From Augochlora pura (Eukaryota; Arthropoda; Insecta; Hymenoptera; Halictidae), in assembly GCF_028453695.1 (NCBI RefSeq), contig NC_135781.1, positions 12,709,640 to 12,773,639 of the forward strand: a DNA stretch of 64,000 nucleotides, written 5' to 3'. This document shows positions 46,205-58,587 of this stretch, one piece after another. The notes under the pieces were generated by a model, which saw only the letters and a program-made list of their open reading frames with translations, was not told the origin of the DNA and did not search any database. How positions within the stretch are numbered: the stretch's first letter is position 1; each line of letters opens with the position of its first letter. Position numbers and translations under genes: made by a program.

Positions 46205-47953
46205 AAATAAGTGAATCACACATGCTGCCAGCTTGGAATGGTGTGTACGTACGGTTTGCCAATGTTGCAGATATGGAAGCACAAATAGAAAGTAAACTGA
46301 TGAAATTCGGGAAACCAGTTTTCTGAACTTGGTATAAAAGGTTGGCTGAACCACATGTCAATCATTGTTGACGTCGATCGAAACTATCGCCGACTAAATC
46401 TGTATTGGCAAAATATTAGACTCCGATGCTGACGTGACGCATCTTGTAAAACTATTTTATCCGTATTCTGACAGAAAAACGTGCTTCCTAACGTTTACAA
46501 AACGAATAGATAGAAGAACTGCTATTTCGCATAGCAGGATGAAATTGTTCAAATTAATTATAAATTGAATAATATCCGCAAAATGAGCACTTCTCAGGTA
46601 CTTCATCATTATGTAATCATGTTTCCTTATTAATAGTGAAATGTTAAACTGTAACACCTTCGCGAAGAAAATTCGCAGAATTACTGTCGCTGTTAATTTG
46701 CTGATTCGTATTCAGTTCGCGAAGACCTATTAGAAATCCACGAAGTTAGGAATCCAAATGTGTTTGGCACACTGTTGCCTTCAGCACTTCCGACTGCGGG
46801 AGTAGCTACAACGTAGAATCCGAGTTCGGCTGTAGTACATTTTGTATTTCTCAACGAGAACATCGGAAATAAATGGTTATGCGACCGAGTAGCATAGATT
46901 GAATGCTTAGCCGATTTGAATTAATCGGAAAATTTCCATGGGCGCGCGCACAGCTCTGTTTACGTGTATTATGTAAAGGTGGAGTCGCGATGAAAAATTC
47001 GGAACGATATTTCCCCACGTCCCGCGCAATGCATGCGAGCTCGGTTTCGCGTGCGCGCGGCGCTCAAGCGGAGGAGAGCACGGTCGGTGCGTGTAATACA
47101 TGTAATATATAAAGCGTTGTAATACGTTACGGAAAGGGTGGAGCGAACGTCGAGCTGGATGGGACATACGTCACAAAGTGACAGGCGGAACAAATGGAAT
47201 CTGAACCAGCAATCCTCCGGTGTAAACTGCTTATGTATTGAAATCTGCTAGACATCACATACCGATGATCTAATAACGCCGTAAGTATCGAACGATTTCG
47301 CGTCGTGCTCGTCAGCATTCGGGCCGCGTACGCTGGGAAATTTCTATCGGTGGGATAATTAATCTCGGATACGGTGCCTTTATTATCAATACATCGACGT
47401 ATAGGAAATATCGTTACACTCGATTCGCCGATAAAACTTTTCCGACAATTCACGTACCGGTTTGACAAAAAGCTTAATTGCCACTTCTGTAAGCTCGTCG
47501 ACTCGGTAACTTACTTCTGGAAAATACAAATGGAATACTTTAGAAGAAACTTGTTGGTTGCTACTCATGTTTCGCAAAGTCGGGGTAGCTCATTTCATGA
47601 AACGAGAGCGAGAAGATAGATTTACGTGTCTTTACCGAGTTCAGCACATTTAATACTAAACTTACCGAGCTCTAAATGTGATTAACACGTGTTGCAATAC
47701 AAGAATTATAAGACTGAATTTATTGCAACCTGATCTCCTGATATATCTTGATGTACTACAAATAATTTATAATTTTCTTAAACAGTGTTCTGTATATGGA
47801 AAATTCTTATTTGTTTTGTTTATACCCCCTCCATGTCGAAAAGATTGTCCCATTTTAAAGAATAATGTTATACAACTGTTCTATCACCGATTTCATTTAA
47901 GCTATGCTTTGCAGCTATACTTTACAGCAATACAAGTATAAGTACTTATTTAA
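46205..47953. other. AT-rich with GC-richer block 46.9-47.6 kb, no gene
   Basis: Frames on both strands at 46903-47619 overlap and have no recognisable domain. No structural repeats noted. Confidence 0.35.
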
Positions 47954-48158
47954 TCACTTCTGGAATGAATTTTTATAGTAGGGAACAGTCTATTTAATTG
48001 TTTCTTTTCTCATTTATCATCCATTTAATTTCGTTCGATGAGGATTTTTCGGACTTTTTGAATAGTTTTTTAACTGATTCTCATTTTCTTTACCCTTAGA
48101 TTAATCATAATTATCAGAAATGTAAGTGTACACATACATGATAGTATCCTTGACGAGA
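47954..48158. mobile_element. TTAA-flanked MITE (F), same family as E
   Basis: TTAA at 47950-47953 and 48159-48162. The left tip TCACTTCTGGAATG and right tip (reverse complement) TCTCGTCAAGGATAC are decayed relative to CTCTTCAGGG in E, but the interior aligns clearly, including TTTTTATAGTAGGGAACA and CATTTTCTTTAC. 205 bp, non-coding, same orientation as E. Confidence 0.65.
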
Positions 48159-48162
48159 TTAA

Positions 48163-50154
48163 CTTTTATTTTATGTAATTGATCGGTGCATGTTATTTTG
48201 TTGTAAATTCATTAATCACACAAAAATAAACTAAAAAAATAAAAATTTCATTTAGGATTCAATTTACAGACTTTGCAAGTGGATGGATATTCGCATAAAT
48301 TGGGGGGGTGTATAGTACTTTTTCTTACACGAATACAAAACGACCCTTACGCATCCTAGTTTTAATAACATATTCATCAAACGATAAAGGTTCCTCTTCC
48401 TTAAGATTTTTTACGAATGACGAAGAGCAGCACTTTCAGGAAGTTCTATCTGGAAAAACGATAATCTCTGTGCCAACGAAATGTAGGATTAAATTTTCGA
48501 TCAGAAACAAAGGAGGATCGTGTAAATATAATGCCAATGAATTCAGCCAATAGAAATTCATCGTTGCTATCGACTTTTCCACGAGTAGATTTGAAAAAAT
48601 CGAGGTAGACGGAAAGGGAAAGGAAACGTTCGATCGCGTTTTTATTGCGTTGCGTCTCCAGGCAAGGTACGGGTGATACGATTGTAGGGGAGGCAACAGG
48701 GGCGTGGGTAGTACACATGGGCAAAACGGAATCAAAGTCGTGTCGCGATTGTCAGTGACCTCGTTCCTCGATCTCTTTCGGATCTACCGAAGCTTCTTAT
48801 CTGAGGCTTCTTATCCGAGGCTTCCAAGGCAAGACCTATCGCTGTTCGCGATAGTAAACCAGTCAACCTCGGGGTACTGTTCTCGGATATTATAGTGGCA
48901 CGCATAACAGGTGGATCATGGAACCGTCTTTCATCTTCTTGCTGCCGCGAACAGTCAAATGCGAGCAGTCAAATTTCGTAAATACGGGCAAGCGATCGAG
49001 CTCATAAGATGAAACGGTGAATCTGGCACAGTTCAACGGAAAATCGATACCAGCCGAGTTTAGACATCGGAAATGTGTTACAGTATGAATTTTTATCCAA
49101 GCAAAGATCTTGAATATGACCTCGTTATTTCCGTCCCCACGTAGCTTCGCTGCTGAAGAATTCTGGACACTTGCAAAATAAATCGGACCGTTTCGTGCGA
49201 TCATGCGCCATGCACCGGGCGAATAAATTTAGCAAGAAACAAAATAGATGTTACGAGTTGCTGCGATTACGTCCAATAAAATTAAGCGCCGTGTGATTTT
49301 AGCGTGTTATTACCTGTGATGTGTACAGAAAGTGGCCTCGGTGTACTGAAGCGGAACTACATTTGTAAAGCACCACTTTGTTTTATGGTGAAAAAAACAA
49401 GGCGCGGCTGTGTTGACGTGTAACTTGGAGCCGTAAGAAAATAGTTGATACATATATCCTAAACACATTGCGCTAGAGTCAGTTATGGAACATGGTTGAA
49501 TTCTCGGGCTAAACAGAAATTATGCAGTGAGATATCTGATGAGTAGGCTACAGATCTTACATTTATCAATTATGTGAGAAATTATAACATGTATATGAAT
49601 ATACTAATATTTTATTTTTACTGCAACGCAGTTTTTAGTTAGTGAAATAACTTTCTTCCTTATTTAAGTACTTACATAGCTCAGAATGAATACAGTAGCC
49701 ATAAAGATTTGATAAGTATACGTTGATAAACAATTGGAAATATTTATTGTTGCGGCTTTTTAACAAAAGTTAATCTTTTATTTCCCATGCTAAAAATGTA
49801 ATAATAACATTGCTGGATCTCATTAGTGAAAACATTTTCTTGTATTTCACTTGTTAGTTAAAAAATGTTAACAATCTTTATAAAAGGACATACTAACCAA
49901 CAATGGCAACGTATTGGAACGTCGATGAGAGCGAGGATGATTCAATTGCAGAAGTCTGATATTGTTCACGTGTAGCATTCTTTGACAACGTCGTGTACGC
50001 CGTCAAGCGACCTCGATATGTCGGGATCGCAACATGGGAAAAACGCTTGGAGCAAGGACACTTCCCTGATCGATTTTTCTAAGGAAACAATAATTCTATA
50101 AGAATAAGAAACGATAGTGAACAAATGTATGTGTAATTATATACGTACCATGTA
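48163..50154. other. GC-richer block then AT-rich, no gene
   Basis: 48500-49460 is GC-richer with overlapping frames (48436-48735 minus, 48890-49204 minus) lacking recognisable domains. The remainder is AT-rich. Confidence 0.35.
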
Positions 50155-50330
50155 CACTGATACACAAAGGTATTCGAACGCTAGTGTAACTTTGACTTCT
50201 ATTTTGACAAAATGAAGAATGTATATTTTAAATGCTATGTTTTTCTGTTTAGATAAAATTCTTTATTATTATAATATACTTAGAATATTGTACTATACTT
50301 AGATACAATTCTTTATTATTATATTTATGT
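50155..50330 (+). mobile_element. Fragment of a Tc1-type element
   Basis: After TA at 50153-50154, CACTGATACACAAAGGTATT and then CGAACGCTAGTGTAAC match the left end of the 2277-3019 element with scattered substitutions. Similarity fades after about 45 bp. Two short direct repeats of ATTCTTTATTATTATA follow (about 50256-50325). No right TIR was located, so this is a decayed or truncated copy and the right boundary given is nominal. Confidence 0.5.
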
Positions 50331-52509
50331 AAGAATATATCAGTCTGTTAAATAAGCGTTGCCTAAAATAATACGTGCGTATGAGTGTATAGAGAACTTT
50401 ATCTACGTAGAAAATATACCATTTAAAAAATGTCATTTAATTGCATACTAAACTAATCACCGGATATATCTATGTATATCCATTTATGTATACTAGCCAA
50501 GCAAGTAAATCTGACCTGCCTATATACTCCAAAAATGTATAGTAACACTAGCGGGAAAATATGTTTTACTGCCATCTAGCAGCAAATAAAGCCGACATAA
50601 TTAGACCTTCGTTGATAGTTCTAGATTTTGGCATCAAAGTTCATTCATTTCAATTACTTACGTACATTATTTTTAAAATTATTCAAAGGTAGGGATACAA
50701 ATATTGGAACATCAGAAAAGTTTTGTGGTTTTTCAAACTTTCTCGAATAAACCGCGAGTAAAATAAAGTTTTTACGGAAGAGGAATTTCTCAGTTGTCAG
50801 TGAAATAGCAAAGAGATATTAAACGAAATGGCGAGTATCTCGTCTTGTAAAATTCTTCATTATTTAATAATTATTTTACTAAATTTATCTCTGTAAAAAC
50901 CGCAGAAAATTTGGCTGATCTAATAATAGGTTGTCAAACTTATCTTCAAACGTGCAATGCTCTTACAAACCTTGCTATTTCGTAGAAAGTTTAATAACAA
51001 AGTATTATGTAAAATATTTAGATTACTTCTATGTCAAAAGATGCGTATAAATAACACAGAGCTATCATGAATGAAGAATTGTATTTTCAGTTCTTCTTAT
51101 TTCCGCTAATCTGGATATATTTTTGAGCTGGCAAACACTGGCTACACCAACTGCAAGTAATAAACACAGTTTGCGTAAACAGACTGGATAAACATCGCGA
51201 ATCTGTTATGGCGTCGAGTCGAACAAGAAATCAGTCCGTTGGCATTTCATATTTTCTTGTAAGCCTCCAGTGAAGCATTTATGGACTCATGTTTATGTAA
51301 CATTTTTTTCTTGCATTTACATACTCGTAGAAGACCCTGGCACACCCTGTTTTAAAACATTCGCTTTCCGCGGTGGAGAAACACATTTTCCCAACTTTGT
51401 CAGTTTAATTTCGACATGTTGCGAAAAAAATAGCAACGTTTATGCGTGCGGTAGTCATTAACAAAAGCTGAAATATTCATTGCAATCATTATTATTTTCA
51501 AACAAGTTATTTATTTTTGTCTGACTGTATTTGACGGATTAATAATTATGATTGGCACGTATGAGAAAAATGGATATATGTAAACAAATATAAAACTAAA
51601 AAAAGGAATCATGTGTTGAAAGAATGCTTATGCAGTCAATCTTACTATAACACAGTTGATCCATTTCATATTTATCGAACATAGTTAAACAAAACGTGGA
51701 AATAATGCAAATTACGGAAGCTTGGGTTTTGTTGTGGGTAGCTTGTGCAAGGTTAGTTAAATCGTGTTATTTAGAAACCATGTTATTACTAGGATTTACA
51801 CACCCCCGTGAGTAGAAACGTCCCTGCGGATCGTCGCGATGCGACTACGATTATTATTGCTATTATTTACGAGTTATGTTTAGTTCTGTCGAAATTACAG
51901 GTTAATAAAGATCTATTACGTTTTACGCAGATTGGTATCATTATGTTTAACCGTTCGACCCTCTTAAATTATAAATAAAGCTGCTTTGGTGTATTAGAAT
52001 GCGACCTTCCAGAAGAATGGTCACAATTTTTATATCGTGTTATATCGAAACCGCGCGGTTGTCAACGTGTCGACTGTACTTCAAGAATGCAACATTCAGG
52101 CGCAGTTCGCCGTTCTCAGTGTCTTCGTTCGAATTAGAGAATTTCCGCTTATCATTTCCGTAGGAACGTTCCGTATCTTCGACCGCAGAATGACCATTTC
52201 CAGTGGCGGCATCGAGCGCATCGGACGAAGGATTACGGCAAAACAAACACGGGCTTCTCATATCGCTCGGTCCCCCGGTGCCGTCGTCGTCAGATAGGGG
52301 GATGAAACAATCGTTGCGAATTAGTGGCGGGCAAATCGGGGTCCAGGAGGACAATGGATCGTGGGACGGACGCGCGAAAAGGGGATACCCGGGACAGAAA
52401 AATATGTAACTTGTTGACACAGCTGATCCCACTGGGGCCTGATGTGATTATGCAGTCAAATGAGATTGTGGCATATGCATGAACCTGGCCCTGGATCTCC
52501 CATCGTGAC
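50331..52509. other. AT-rich, GC-richer from 52.0 kb, no gene
   Basis: 51643-51720 matches 12868-12945 in patches (dispersed repeat). Frames at 52037-52432 on both strands overlap and have no domain. Confidence 0.35.
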
Positions 52510-52670
52510 ACTGTCTCCCTCTCGATTTCAACCCCCTTCTCTATCTCCCTCAATGTCAGTTCCATTCTCTCAGACCAGCCTCTATCACCTATTCCTTCTT
52601 TCTTCCTCTCCATCCCTCTTCCCCTCCTGCTATCGTTCCATCTCTCTATCTTTCTCTCTGTCTCTCTAAC
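52510..52670. repeat. Pyrimidine-rich tract, about 160 bp
   Basis: CTCTCC, TTCTTTCTTCC and TCTCTCTATC-type sequence on the + strand with few purines. It lies in a GC-richer block. Frames crossing it are low-complexity. Confidence 0.75.
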
Positions 52671-53387
52671 CGATGCCTAACCCAAGCGGGTAGCTCTATC
52701 CTTTTCCATTTGCTTGTGCATTCGGGGGTGTCCTCGCCGACGCGAACTCTTAACGATGCACCCAGGTGTCGTTAGAACAGTGACGATCTATGCCCCGATC
52801 CTCTTGACTTCCAAAGGATCCTCACGGTTAAGTTCGGGCTGTTAAGTTCCAAGTAGTTCGAAACGAGGACTGGTTACGGGATTGCAAGAGTTCATTACTG
52901 CGTGAAGTTGCCGGGCGCGCGAGCGGTTGAACGAAGTCGCAGCCGGGGAATCGTATTATCCCCGTGTTTACATGAGAGAAACGCGAGGAGTTTGGGCGGT
53001 ACGGATGCCACCGGTTTGCGACCGTCTTCGACAACGGTTGAGCGTAGTCTGGGTGTTTTCCAATTGTCCATCACGACACCACAGTTGCGGAGGATTCGCG
53101 GAGTTCTGCGGTCACCGGGATGAGGTTCGGCGGAATTCGAAGATGATTTACGCTACTCTGAAACGCCGCGGAAATGGGCCGCAAGAATTCTTCCGTGTAC
53201 CTACTATGCGATTGTATTTTCAAACGATATATGATAATAGGGTTGTTGTGAGCCGAGGGCGGGTCAAGTCAAGCTCATTGACTGGGTGTTTGTTGCGATT
53301 TTTTATGTTTTGGTAAGGAATGCGAGGACTAGTCGATGCTTATTTCATCATCAGGGCGGCGGTAGAAATAAAAAGGTAGAGGTTTAA
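52671..53387. other. GC-rich block, no gene
   Basis: CpG-rich. A 129-codon frame (52927-53316) overlaps other frames on both strands and has no recognisable domain or clear start context. Confidence 0.35.
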
Positions 53388-53661
53388 GCCTCTCGCGCCG
53401 AGCGCCGCATATATGCGGCATCCAAATTATGTGTATACAAGTGGCATCCGTAGGCAAAATACAAAAATAATTTTGTAGGTCCTTTCATATTAAAAATGTA
53501 AACATACTTGTTACATTAAAGCAATGATTGTTTTATTCAGCACAGTTATTTAAAACTAAGAAAAACGTATATACAGAAATCACACGCAATGTGCATATTT
53601 CTGGCGCGAGCTTTCGTTCAATGACAGTACTTCGGCGGACGACACTGCCATAGTGAAAGGA
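53388..53661. mobile_element. TTAA-flanked piggyBac-like MITE (L)
   Basis: TTAA at 53384-53387 is followed by GCCTCTCGCGCCGAGC, then at offset 16 the perfect 16-bp palindrome GCCGCATATATGCGGC (53404-53419). The right end, reverse complemented, is TCCTTTCACTATGGCAG, with TTAA at 53662-53665. The TIRs match only loosely (CCT(C/T)TC), so the call rests on TTAA, the palindrome at the family's usual offset, and the length of 274 bp. Confidence 0.6.
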
Positions 53662-53665
53662 TTAA

Positions 53666-54574
53666 GTTTAGTAAGTAACTTTTCAAAGATATGGCTTTGT
53701 GAGTTGCACTATTTTCGAATTAGGAAATGGAGTAATGAAATTTGACGAGAAAATAGATTGGTAAAAGATAGTATATTACAAGTTTTACGTCTATTACAAT
53801 TACATATATGTATATATGATGTACAAACTCGGCTGAAATGATCGAAAGAGAATCAGACTCGATCTTGCAGCGTTCCTTCGTTAATAATTGACTGAGAATT
53901 AGCCAAATTGTTTGTTGCATTTGCGCCTTGTATATACCTAAAATTTTCATGAAAAACGATAGTAGATGATGATCATATGTGCTCAGATTTTGAAAAAGTA
54001 TAACTAGCGTACACACCCAGGAAGAAGCAAGAAAGTACGTCTGGAAAATTCTCCGTATGTTACAGAATAGATTGCGGATCTTTATGCAAAATAAAAATTG
54101 TCTCAATCAAATGTAAGAAACAGATAGTAGATATTTAATAAGTTGCTGTTTCCTTTAATAATTTTGAGAAGTTAAAAATGCTACAACGATACTTTTCGAT
54201 TTTTTTAATTTGCTCAGAGTTTCGAATTGCCCTTACTTGAAGTAAAATTAAAATTGCATTTACATAGAATATACTATTAGGTTGTAGGCGCTTTGATCGT
54301 AGCAAAAATACATTTGTAGAGAATAAGTGTTTTTTAATTTATTCTCTGCCGAGAATACGTTCAGCCAGACATGATATTCAGCGAGAAGAAGATTGCATTA
54401 GCATGAACAAAGGCAGTCATTTTGAATACTGGTTTGGTTAACGTTTTGCAGTATCGTTTATGTAACTAAGAAATACAGTCAGCTCAGGTATTCATCAAGT
54501 GGATCAAACGTTCTAAAGTACACTTCTTCCGGATAACCATACATAAGTGAAATACAAAATTGTAAAGATATTAA
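53666..54574. other. AT-rich, no gene seen
   Basis: A 128-codon antisense frame (53720-54106) has no recognisable domain. TATTAGGTTGTAGGCGC at about 54279 looks mariner-like, but without a partner. Confidence 0.35.
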
Positions 54575-54809
54575 CCCTCTTAGTACCGAACAACGATATA
54601 TCGTCGTTGGCTATTATTGAAAAGATAGTTTTCTTAATATTTTTATCAAACAACAATTTCATTTCTTATTTCTTCTCCTTTTTTAAATTTGTTATTTATC
54701 AGGCCTTTCAAAATTCTTGCAATATCTTTCCGAAACTTGATGAAACTTCGTCAAACGAGTTTTAAACATTTCGCTCAGATACAGACACTTTTGGCTGGTA
54801 CTAAGAGGG
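54575..54809. mobile_element. TTAA-flanked piggyBac-like MITE (K), perfect 13-bp TIRs
   Basis: TTAA at 54571-54574 is followed by CCCTCTTAGTACC; the mirror GGTACTAAGAGGG is followed by TTAA at 54810-54813. The 13-bp TIR is perfect. Eighteen bases inside the left end lies the perfect palindrome ACGATATATCGT (54593-54604). 235 bp, AT-rich interior; the open frame that crosses it (54547-54765) has no recognisable domain. Confidence 0.8.
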
Positions 54810-54813
54810 TTAA

Positions 54814-55342
54814 GCAGAGATTTGAATTAGTGTTTTCATTATTAGAAGCCGAAAAATAGAATTATGAGATGCCGAAACATAATTTCGTTTACCAAACAAC
54901 TTCTGATCGTACGAACAAATTAGTCGCGGTTTTAGTGGTTATTACTGCATACAAGTTTACGATATCAATTCCTAGAAAGATATTACAACATGATATTCTA
55001 ACACGATATTTTGCTATAATACCACGCGAAAAACCATATGACCGAGTCGCGCCACACGAATGTCGATGTAATGCGTATACCGTGTCAATCGCTTGATACA
55101 CGCATTAGCGCATTCACGGTTTCGGGATCTTGATAATGAACAGTTCGACGGTGGAAGCCCGGGCTGTTTATAATCATCAGTGTATACCTACATATGCAGA
55201 CGTTAACGAATCGATTAGATCGGATCAACGGCGGGCGACACTTTGATACGCTCGCTCTCCATCAATTAATCAACTAAGAAACCGATTCACCGTTCCGATA
55301 CGATTTACAACGCGCGGAAATTCGAATCGTCGTTCCCGCGAA
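54814..55342. other. Mixed composition, no gene seen
   Basis: GC content rises from about 55000. Frames at 54869-55101 overlap on both strands. Nothing else noted. Confidence 0.35.
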
Positions 55343-55385
55343 TTCCCTCTCTCTCTCTCTTTCTCTCTGTTTCGCTTTCTCCTAC
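55343..55385. repeat. Pyrimidine (CT)n tract
   Basis: CCCTCTCTCTCTCTCTTTCT-type run on the + strand inside a GC-rich block. Confidence 0.8.
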
Positions 55386-56210
55386 CGTCTACCCCATACC
55401 CCTATTCACCGAGTTGTTCAATTACCGACGGGTTTCGTCGAGTCGACGCGATGGCTGCTTTAAGGAATAGGATTTCCATCGTGTTACCGTCGCGGTATCG
55501 GCGGATCCGATTGGCCCGTGTTTTCCTCGAGACATCGTTCACGGAAACAAAGGTAAACCATGATTTATAAGCTGCAGCGGGGACGCGAACTCCGACAATG
55601 GTTTACGGGGACGGCGGACCTAGAGGAGAGAACGAAGGAAATGCTTGCGGGAGGAAAATCACATTCGTATACATGGGGAAACTGATGGCAGGAAAGAGGC
55701 AGAAACTTGTCGCCTCGCGGTTTCATTACGGTGATGTATCATTGCGTCAGACTTACGTTTCTGTCTAACATGTACGTGCGTACGGCCACACGTGTTACTT
55801 CGTGCGCCCGCTGTATATTATTTCGTGTTTCCACGACCGTTGCTCTTACGGTTCAACCAACGTTCACCGTGACGGGGGAATCGATGAACACGATCCAAGT
55901 TCGATCTTGAATCGGAACGGACCTACAAATAGCTCAAACGTTAATTAGGATCATCTTATAGATTTCCTGTCGCGCGACCTGCCGCGATCGTCACTCCAGA
56001 ATCTCGGAATCGAGAGTGTGCGCCTTCTAGAAAGACTGAAAATAAGGTGACCGTTTTCTCAGGATTATATAAAGCGGTGTCTCAGCAACATAACACGAGT
56101 GATGGCGATTTCTTACTAAGATAATTTTGAGTTAAGTTAATTCAACCCACTAATTAATATAGTTGCATTGATTTCAACGAATTCAGAAAAGCCACTATGT
56201 CTAAACATTT
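55386..56210. other. GC-rich block fading to AT-rich, no gene
   Basis: CpG-rich to about 56050. The frame at 55707-55910 has no recognisable domain. Confidence 0.35.
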
Positions 56211-56745
56211 GGACCGTTTATATTGATAGTGGTGTGAGTCAATTTTTGAAAAAAATGAGATATCACGTAATTCATGCTTAATTCAATGTCAATTTTGCAT
56301 GTACGTCCGTGTTTAATTTCTTAAAAAATTCCCATGTTTTGTACAATTTAAAATTGGTCGGTAAATGAAATTGCGTAATCATCGATTATGAAAGTGGTGT
56401 ACGTAAAATCGACAGAGGTAGGTGGCTTAGCAGATGGCTGCCGATCAGTAGCCTGTTACTTTACATTTGTTTTATATTACGAGTCATATTGCGTGTCAGC
56501 ATAATAAATTAATTTCACATAAAATGAAACGAGAGAATTTTATTTCAATAAATAATATGTTGGATGAGGTTTCTCAAAAGTGCACCGTACACTATTTTAT
56601 ATAAAACATCGATGAAGGATAAAGGATTTAAAACTATAAATTTATTACCTATAAATTTAAAACTATAAATTTGCCTAAATTTTTTAATTAACAGATATGT
56701 TAACATTTAATTTTCTCGAAACACCACTTTCAAAATAAACGGTCC
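56211..56745. mobile_element. Unclassified TIR transposon, short copy with both ends
   Basis: The left end begins GGACCGTTTATATTGATAGT and the right end, reverse complemented, GGACCGTTTATTTTGAAAGT; both continue GGTG, with 22 of 24 matching by eye. The outer flanks resemble each other (ATTT and AAAT) but no clear target-site duplication is visible. Outer parts align with 8372-8625 and 9140-9234; the middle differs and contains two copies of AAAACTATAAATTT. The motif GAAAGTGGTGTA recurs inside at about 56391. With 535 bp and no coding frame it looks like a deletion derivative of a larger element partly preserved at 8.4-9.2 kb. Confidence 0.7.
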
Positions 56746-58533
56746 ATTTCTTTTACTTCGTCTGTATCATTGATGACACGTGATACATGCACCCATCGTG
56801 GAACCATTACAAAACTGTAAAGGGAATAGTTATGAAATTTACATGGGAATTGTTATTGAAGTAGAAACTAATTAAAGTTCTTTCGAGTTGAGGTATATCG
56901 TAATTTCGAGAAGCGAATTTGATATTATAGCAGATCTCACGCATTGATCACTACTTTCACTCGGCAATTGTACGGATAATTAGAGCGATTTGATGAAATA
57001 CGATACCTCGCGCAATTTTCATTTGTTAAGAATTGAAGGTGTCAGCTTGTCGGTGGAAAGCAAACTGTTTCAAAGCGTAAACGCGAAGAAACATGATATA
57101 CATAAATTATCCAACACGAATTTCCCTATAACAGATTCCATTACGACGGAATGGAAAACAGCGTGTAAAACATCCCTTCGAAGTTCGGTTCGTTAAATTG
57201 GTTTTTTAATAACGGGGATGTTGTAATAGTGTGGCGTTAAGAGGAGTGTAATTTGCCCGGCACGAGTGCGCGTACGCGTGAGCGCATTTACGTGAATACA
57301 GATCGATCTTTGCGCGCAGGAAACAACAGGTTCAATTTACGTAAAGTTGCAGCAGGATAAGAAGTTGGTCTCACCGTCGGTTATATATCTAGAACAATCG
57401 ATTCCACTTTTTCTCGTTCGTTTGCGTCATGCTTCTATTCCGGTGATACATTTCAGAAAAGGTCACGAAGTCCTCGACAATACCGTATTTGACCCACCGA
57501 TGAAGATTTGAAAGATTGTACGATTTCAAAATCTATCAACGACATCAAGGCACTCGTTTAGACCTCTTAACAATTTCGATTCCATTCGAGTAATTTTAGG
57601 CAATGACGAACGAAGGAGACCGAAATAAATTTCTATAAAAATGAGGATGCGTTTGAACATTAAATACGGAATGAGAGACCAAGTATAGGTTGAGCTTAAA
57701 ATTACATGCTACATGAAATTACATGAAATGTAATTCATTTCTTATATTTAGTCGATAAAATGTAACGAGAAAACACATTTCGCGTCTTTAAATGTTAAAG
57801 AATATGTGTGCCAAGTAACGATAAAGTTCATGAAAGCGTTATGTCATAAAAAATTGCCAAATATCACCTTTCGTTTCAATGCTTTGCATGAGTGTCCCCC
57901 TTTTACAGCTATTTTTTCATCGCAATAAAAGGTGTTTCTTTCTGCATTGATAAATCTAAATAAAAATCTTAAAGTAACAGAACAACGTATACAATGAAAC
58001 GGAAACTGAGAAATTAAAATTGTTTCAAGCATCCTCCGAATATTCCACATTTTATAAGCCTTCACAAGACTGAGCCAACGAGCTTCCCGGCTTATATCTC
58101 TGAATCACTGTCAATGAATAATAATAATAAACTTAAAAAATTCTCTAATAAAAAATAGAAAGTTCTGTTGCATAAATAAAATCGAACACAGTGTGGAGTG
58201 TGCAAACGAATCGTCTTCGCGACGTTGTCCATGGAATTTTTAATTGGGGAACAGAATCGGTGTCGTTCCGTGTCGTTCCTAGATCCTGGCGCGGAAATCG
58301 AAACTTCATCGGTGAGTCTTTGTCCGCAGTAACGCCCGCAATTTTGGGAATTCCTCCAGAACTGGTAGGAGTATACCGAACGAGCAAGAACTTGCAGGGA
58401 TTCTAACCGAGCGGCACGACGCAGCCCGCATTATCTAGCCAAGCGGGACCAAAGTCTTCGGGAGCCAAGACGATTCCCAGCGCCGATGACTTCGGGATTT
58501 CTGGACCGCGCCTTTAGTATCCATTGGCCAACC
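56746..58533. other. AT-rich, GC-richer from 58.2 kb, no gene
   Basis: Near 57709-57740 ATTACATG motifs repeat and form a small hairpin (TTACAT-GAA-ATGTAA). Frames at 56990-57196 and 58145-58406 have no recognisable domain. Confidence 0.35.
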
Positions 58534-58587
58534 AGCCTCTCCCTCTCACTCTCTTACTCTCTCTCTCCCTCTCCTTCGCTCCTTCGG
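58534..58587. repeat. Pyrimidine (CT)n-rich tract
   Basis: CCTCTCCCTCTCACTCTCTT-type sequence on the + strand, GC-richer surroundings. Confidence 0.8.

Noticed and set aside
46199..46345. Possible gene start around 46.2-46.35 kb (TATAAAA-like motif at about 46332)
   Set aside because: One TATA-like string in AT-rich DNA without an open frame or splice context is not evidence.
54279..54440. TTAGGTTG start with a downstream short peptide as a mariner remnant
   Set aside because: No second TIR and no convincing transposase similarity.
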